A program made the position numbers and the translations under genes. DNA of 58,188 nucleotides. Origin: Gammaproteobacteria bacterium. Its GTDB lineage: Bacteria; Pseudomonadota; Gammaproteobacteria; Pseudomonadales; Pseudohongiellaceae. The notes under the pieces were generated by a model. That model was not told the origin of the DNA, did no database searches, and worked only from the letters and a program-made list of their open reading frames with translations. Below are positions 53,972 through 58,188 of this stretch, in pieces. The stretch spans positions 1 to 58,188 of the forward strand of contig PBYU01000070.1 in assembly GCA_002730035.1 (NCBI GenBank), given 5' to 3'. The first letter of the stretch is position 1. Each line of letters begins with the position of its first letter.

Positions 53972-55393
53972 ATGAAGGCCAGGACCCTGTACGACAAGAT
54001 TTGGCAAGCGCATCTGCTAAAACAGCGGGATGATGGCATGGCGTTAATCTATATCGATAGACACCTGATCCACGAGGTAACTTCACCCCAGGCCTTCGAA
54101 GGTCTCCGTATGGCGGGGCGCAAGCCCTGGCGGACCGACGCCAATTTCGCGACACCAGATCACAATATTCCTACCACCAGCGAAGAGCGCAGCCAGGGAT
54201 TGGCGGGTATCAAGGACCCTGTGTCCAAATTGCAGGTCAAGACATTGGATGAAAACTGTAAAGAATTCAGTATCTTCGAGCTTGAAATGAATGATGAACG
54301 TCAAGGTGTTGTGCACGTTGTAGGACCCGAGCAGGGGGCCACCCTGCCGGGTATGACGATAGTCTGCGGGGATTCCCATACGTCCACCCATGGGGCGCTC
54401 GGTGCGCTGGCTCACGGCATTGGTACCTCCGAGGTTGAACATGTACTGGCAACCCAATGCCTGATGCAGAAGAAGATGAAGAACATGCTGGTGCAGGTTA
54501 ACGGCCAGTTGTCCACTGGAGTGACCGCCAAGGATGTGGTGCTGGCAATTATCGGCCAGATCGGTACAGCCGGCGGCACCGGTTATACGATCGAGTTTGG
54601 AGGCCAGGCCATCCAGGAAATGTCCGTAGAAGGTCGCATGACCGTCTGCAACATGGCAATTGAAGCAGGTGCGCGCGCCGGGCTGGTTGCCGTCGATGAC
54701 ACTACGCTGGAGTACATCGAGGGGCGCCCATTCGCTCCAACGGGCGCGCTCTGGGAGCAGGCGGCCGCCAACTGGCGAGGATTGGTCAGCGATGAGGCTG
54801 CCGAGTTCGATCGGGTCATCGAGCTGCAGGCCGAAGACATAGCACCCCAGGTGACCTGGGGCACTTCACCGGAGATGGTGGCCCCGGTAGATGGTCTGAT
54901 CCCGGACCCAATACAGGAACAGGACGCGACCAGACGAGGCAATATCCAACAGGCCCTCGACTACATGGGGCTGGAAGGGGGTACACCGATACAGGACATC
55001 AAACTGGACTGTATTTTTATCGGCTCTTGCACCAATTCTCGCATCGAAGACCTGCGTGGTGCCGCGCGGGTTGTGGAGGGTAAGCAGCTTGCAGAAAACA
55101 TAGAACTGGCGCTGGTGGTGCCAGGTTCGGGGTTGATCAAGAAGCAGGCAGAAGTGGAGGGCCTCGACCAAATCTTTGTCAGTGCCGGCCTTCAGTGGCG
55201 TGAGCCGGGCTGTTCCATGTGTCTGGCCATGAACGCGGACCAGCTGGGTCCAGGTAAACACTGCGCCTCGACTTCGAATCGTAACTTCGAGGGCCGGCAA
55301 GGCTTCCGAGGCCGTACCCACCTGGTGAGTCCGGCAATGGCGGCGGCTGCTGCAATCCATGGGCATTTTGTGGATGTCAGGGATTTGGTCTAA
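53972..55393 (+). CDS. leuC: 3-Isopropylmalate dehydratase large subunit
   Basis: With LeuD, isomerises 2-isopropylmalate to 3-isopropylmalate in leucine synthesis; 473 residues. [4Fe-4S] ligands are in [12 protein letters not shown] and [21 protein letters not shown] and the HNIPTT segment are family blocks. The ribosome site is weak. Forms one unit with leuD 48 bases on. Confidence 0.97.
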   Translation: MKARTLYDKIWQAHLLKQRDDGMALIYIDRHLIHEVTSPQAFEGLRMAGRKPWRTDANFATPDHNIPTTSEERSQGLAGIKDPVSKLQVKTLDENCKEFSIFELEMNDERQGVVHVVGPEQGATLPGMTIVCGDSHTSTHGALGALAHGIGTSEVEHVLATQCLMQKKMKNMLVQVNGQLSTGVTAKDVVLAIIGQIGTAGGTGYTIEFGGQAIQEMSVEGRMTVCNMAIEAGARAGLVAVDDTTLEYIEGRPFAPTGALWEQAAANWRGLVSDEAAEFDRVIELQAEDIAPQVTWGTSPEMVAPVDGLIPDPIQEQDATRRGNIQQALDYMGLEGGTPIQDIKLDCIFIGSCTNSRIEDLRGAARVVEGKQLAENIELALVVPGSGLIKKQAEVEGLDQIFVSAGLQWREPGCSMCLAMNADQLGPGKHCASTSNRNFEGRQGFRGRTHLVSPAMAAAAAIHGHFVDVRDLV

Positions 55394-55441
55394 AAACATC
55401 TAAGAGAATAGATAGAAAAAACAGTATATTACAGAGGGAAC

Positions 55442-56104
55442 ATGAGAAGCTTTAGCATAGAAAAAGGCGTGGTGATGCCACTGGATCGGGCCAATGTAGA
55501 TACCGACTTCATCATCCCAAAGCAATTCCTAAAATCCATCAGGCGCAGTGGGTTCGGGGTCAACCTGTTCGATGAGCATCGCTACCTCGACAGGGGTGAG
55601 CCGGACGCCGATAACAGTCAACGCCCCCTGAACCCCGAATTCGTGCTGAATCAGCCGCGCTATCAGGGCGCGACCATACTGTTGGCCAGGGATAATTTTG
55701 GCTGTGGATCCAGCCGCGAACACGCACCCTGGGCGCTGGAGGACTACGGATTTCGGGCTATCCTGGCACCCAGTTACGCCGATATATTCTTTAACAACTG
55801 CTTCAAGAACGGCTTGCTGCCGATAGTGCTGGATAGGGAGTTAATCGCCAGTTTGTTCGAAGCAGTGGCACACACCGAAGGCTATCAGCTGGAAGTCGAT
55901 CTGAGTCAGCAGAAGGTCGTTAAACCCGATGGCTCCAGCCTGGATTTTGAGGTAGATCCATTCCGCAGGAACTGTCTGCTGAACGGTCTCGATGACATCA
56001 GTCTTACACTGGAGGATGCCGCCCAGATCGAGGCCTTCGAGACGCGCTGGCGCGATCAGGCTCCGTGGTTTTTTAATTCACCAAATCCACAGCAATCAAC
56101 GTAA
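55442..56104 (+). CDS. leuD: 3-Isopropylmalate dehydratase small subunit
   Basis: Swivelling-domain partner of LeuC, 220 residues. [14 protein letters not shown] and [16 protein letters not shown] are diagnostic. GAGGGAAC precedes the ATG. In related genomes leuB follows; here asd follows after 51 bases and leuB is absent. Confidence 0.97.
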   Translation: MRSFSIEKGVVMPLDRANVDTDFIIPKQFLKSIRRSGFGVNLFDEHRYLDRGEPDADNSQRPLNPEFVLNQPRYQGATILLARDNFGCGSSREHAPWALEDYGFRAILAPSYADIFFNNCFKNGLLPIVLDRELIASLFEAVAHTEGYQLEVDLSQQKVVKPDGSSLDFEVDPFRRNCLLNGLDDISLTLEDAAQIEAFETRWRDQAPWFFNSPNPQQST

Positions 56105-56155
56105 ATTCAATTAGTAACAGGAGAATAGCGGTTTAAACACCGCACGGAAATGACT

Positions 56156-57175
56156 ATGAGCAATTACAACGTCGCCGTAGTAGGCGCAACAGGAGCGGTG
56201 GGGGAAGCCATGCTCAGTATCCTGGAGGAGCGTGATTTCCCGGTAAATGAACTCTACCCGCTGGCCAGCGAACGCTCTGCTGGCAAGACGGTCATGTACA
56301 AGAACAAGTCTGTTCAGGTACAAAATCTGGCAGAATTTGATTTCAAACGCGCGCAGATCGGTTTGTTTTCAGCCGGTGGCAGTGTATCCGCGCAATTTGC
56401 GCCAGAGGCCGCGGCAGCGGGCTGTGTGGTCATCGACAATACGTCCCATTTCCGCTACGACGACGATATCCCCCTGGTGATACCCGAAGTCAATGCCCAG
56501 CGCATCGCCGACTACCGCAACCGCCATATTATCGCCAACCCCAATTGTTCCACTATCCAGATGCTGGTGGCGCTAAAACCGATACATGACGCGGTAGGCA
56601 TCAAACGCATCAGCGTAGCCACTTACCAGGCTGTATCAGGCACAGGTAAGGCGGCTGTGGAGGAATTAGCCCGTCAAACTGCTGAGTTGCTGAACGGCCG
56701 AAAAGCCGAGTGTAAGGTTTATCCCCGCCAGATCGCGTTTAACGCCTTACCGCACATCGATGAGTTCATGGATAACGGCTATACCAAGGAAGAGATGAAG
56801 ATGGCCTGGGAGACTAACAAGATCATCGAGGATGACAGTATCCAGGTGAGCGCCACCTGCGTGCGTATCCCGGTATTTTATGGGCACTCTGAGGCTATTC
56901 AGATCGAGACCCATCAGCGCATCGGTGAGCCAGAAATTCGTGAAATGCTGACCAACGCCCCCGGGATTACGGTAATGGATGAGCGAAAAGACGGGGGCTA
57001 CCCGACTGCTGTGCACGAATCTGCGGGCCAGGACTCAGTTTTCGTGGGTCGAATCCGGCAGGATATCTCCATTCCCAATGGTATAAATCTTTGGGTGGTG
57101 ACCGATAACGTCCGAAAAGGAGCAGCATTGAACTCTGTCCAGATTGCTGAAGAGTTGATAAAAAGCTACTTATAA
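56156..57175 (+). CDS. asd: Aspartate-semialdehyde dehydrogenase
   Basis: Reduces aspartyl phosphate to the semialdehyde for lysine, methionine, threonine and diaminopimelate; 339 residues. NADP loop VVGATGAVGE at ~8-17; the catalytic cysteine is C131 in NPNCSTIQM; the later EIQIETHQRI-like segment carries the active-site histidine. I prefer ATG 56156 (GGA seven bases upstream) over ATG 56150. Order leuC-leuD-asd-fimV is pseudomonad-like apart from the missing leuB. Confidence 0.96.
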   Translation: MSNYNVAVVGATGAVGEAMLSILEERDFPVNELYPLASERSAGKTVMYKNKSVQVQNLAEFDFKRAQIGLFSAGGSVSAQFAPEAAAAGCVVIDNTSHFRYDDDIPLVIPEVNAQRIADYRNRHIIANPNCSTIQMLVALKPIHDAVGIKRISVATYQAVSGTGKAAVEELARQTAELLNGRKAECKVYPRQIAFNALPHIDEFMDNGYTKEEMKMAWETNKIIEDDSIQVSATCVRIPVFYGHSEAIQIETHQRIGEPEIREMLTNAPGITVMDERKDGGYPTAVHESAGQDSVFVGRIRQDISIPNGINLWVVTDNVRKGAALNSVQIAEELIKSYL

Positions 57176-57270
57176 TGAATACTTGCAAGCTGTAGTGAAG
57201 AAACAGTCTTAGATTGTTTTCATCCAATCAGCAGTGTTTTAAATCAGCAAAGTGTAAATACTGAAGCCGT

Positions 57271-57290
57271 CTACAGGAAGCTATCTGTAG
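57271..57290 (+). other. Hairpin between asd and fimV
   Basis: CTACAG and CTGTAG pair over 6 bp with an 8-base loop, 40 bases before fimV. No T-run; possibly part of the fimV leader. Confidence 0.25.
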
Positions 57291-57330
57291 GCAGGAACGA
57301 CTGTCGAGCCGATTGAGAGAAACAGGGAAT

Positions 57331-58188
57331 ATGCTACGTAAATCCGTTGTCATCCTGACCATGTTGCTATGCAGCATGGCGACACAGGTCTATGCCCTGG
57401 GACTCGGCTCAGTTTCGGTTGAATCTGCACTAAACCAGCCATTGCGTGTGCGCATCGAGATCCTTCAACTCGGCGACACTCGGTTACAGGACGTCAATAT
57501 ACAGATGGCGTCGCAAGATGACTTCCAACGCTTCAATATCGAGCGGGTTGGTTTCCTGTCAAACGTTCGCTTCAGTGTCGAAGCAACAACCCAGGGTAAT
57601 TTCGACACCCTGATTTCCAGCCAGATCGTTCGCGAACCCTACCTGAGCTTTATTCTTGAGACCCGTTGGCCCAGTGGTCGATTACTCAGTGAACACACTG
57701 TATTGCTGGATTTGCCAGTGTTCGATGACCAGCAAGCTACCGCCTCTGTTCGCACACCCATCAGCCCGGTCTCGCAACGGCTTGATGCGGCGACACAACC
57801 GGATCAGCCATTTGTAGAGCCGGCGGTACCTGCGGTTACTCCTCCTATACAATCCGTACAGCCGATACTCGAACCAGAAATCATCGAAGCACCCGCGCTG
57901 CAGCCGCAAGACCTCAGGTCTGAACCGGAAGAAGTTATTTCAGAACCTATCCCGGAATCTGAAGCGCTCATTGAGGATCCTGAGATCCTGCCAACAGATC
58001 TGGCGCAAGAGGAAACTGCCGAACCGGCGGCGGAGGCAGTCGTTGAAGAGCAAGCTGTTGCTGTCGTCGAAGAGACAGTAGAAGAACAGGCAGTAGCAGT
58101 AGAACCTGAACCTGAACCTGAACCAGAACCAGTTCAGGTGGAAGTTGCTGAGGAAGAAGAAGTAGAACCAGAGCCAGCTCCGGTGGAA
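57331..58188 (+). CDS. fimV: FimV-like peptidoglycan-binding hub protein, N-terminal part (cut by window end)
   Basis: 286 codons visible, open at the right edge. The signal peptide is residues ~1-22 (LTMLLCSMATQVYA), then the FimV N-terminal domain GLGSVSVESALNQPLRVRIEI through LETRWPSGRLLSEHTVLLDLPVF (~24-133). From ~140 the chain is a long Pro/Glu/Val-rich acidic linker, including runs of EP repeats. Full FimV proteins add a LysM domain, a membrane helix and cytoplasmic TPR repeats; these would lie outside the window. FimV organises type IV pili and polar proteins. AGGGA lies just before the ATG. Confidence 0.9.
   Translation, partial: MLRKSVVILTMLLCSMATQVYALGLGSVSVESALNQPLRVRIEILQLGDTRLQDVNIQMASQDDFQRFNIERVGFLSNVRFSVEATTQGNFDTLISSQIVREPYLSFILETRWPSGRLLSEHTVLLDLPVFDDQQATASVRTPISPVSQRLDAATQPDQPFVEPAVPAVTPPIQSVQPILEPEIIEAPALQPQDLRSEPEEVISEPIPESEALIEDPEILPTDLAQEETAEPAAEAVVEEQAVAVVEETVEEQAVAVEPEPEPEPEPVQVEVAEEEEVEPEPAPVE

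Noticed and set aside
57900..58188. Glu/Pro/Val repeats as a DNA repeat element
   Set aside because: They are the acidic linker of FimV, in frame, and not a mobile or CRISPR-type repeat.
1..58188. CRISPR array, insertion sequence or prophage
   Set aside because: I found no regular spaced repeats, transposase, integrase or phage structural gene on either strand.

Overview
The window reads as a gammaproteobacterial chromosome of moderate GC, most like the Pseudomonadales / oligotrophic marine gammaproteobacteria. The reasons are the fused nuoCD gene, an AcnB-type aconitase, S-methyl-5'-thioinosine phosphorylase, a CsiV-family protein behind mfd, FimV behind asd, and blocks ordered much as I recall them in Pseudomonas (nadK/glpG/DUF1315/DUF2797/pepN; lpxH-ppiB-glnS-cysS-tRNAs; mfd-csiV; leuC-leuD-asd-fimV). 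No database search was possible; all product names come from reading motifs and overall protein character. I count 48 protein genes (the last one cut by the window edge) and three tRNA genes. I see no insertion sequence, prophage or CRISPR array.

Layout. 1-5 kb: a secreted zinc metalloprotease and, convergent to it, a two-gene acidic nucleotide-sugar operon (TviB-type dehydrogenase and uronate 4-epimerase). 5-11 kb: nadK, a GlpG-type rhomboid protease, two small conserved unknowns (DUF1315, DUF2797) and pepN. 11-19 kb: acnB with a long structured leader, a DUF1289 protein, the lpxH/ppiB pair, then glnS and cysS. 19.2-19.9 kb: tRNA-Pro(TGG), tRNA-His(GTG), tRNA-Arg(TCT). 20-21.5 kb: an accessory-looking DUF1643/FkbM-methyltransferase pair. 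21.9-27 kb: thioinosine phosphorylase facing csiV and mfd. 27-31 kb: a GAPDH with a long N-terminal extension, apbE, sthA. 31.9-46.6 kb: a complete NDH-1 operon, nuoA-B-CD-E-F-G-H-I-J-K-L-M-N. 46.7-51 kb: an RnfG-like membrane flavoprotein, a methyltransferase, gpsA, a DUF4389 membrane protein with a Lys/Ala tail, sixA and a DUF4892/OmpA-like protein. 51-58 kb: folE (reverse), prmB, aroC, leuC, leuD, asd and the start of fimV.

How it fits together. The centre of the window is redox metabolism: GAPDH makes NADH, SthA balances NADH and NADPH, and Complex I oxidises NADH. The most interesting reading is around flavinylation. apbE encodes the FMN transferase that usually accompanies Na+-NQR or Rnf, and it lies between gap and sthA, where related genomes, as I recall them, carry an nqr operon. 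No nqr gene is present here; instead a lone RnfG-like protein, with a recognisable flavinylation motif, follows nuoN directly. This suggests, but does not prove, a membrane-bound covalent-FMN protein working beside Complex I. Other points are the absence of leuB from the leuC-leuD-asd block, inverted repeats in several leaders (tviB, acnB, and the DUF1643/thioinosine phosphorylase intergenic region), and AT-rich promoter-like islands ahead of nuoCD and leuC.
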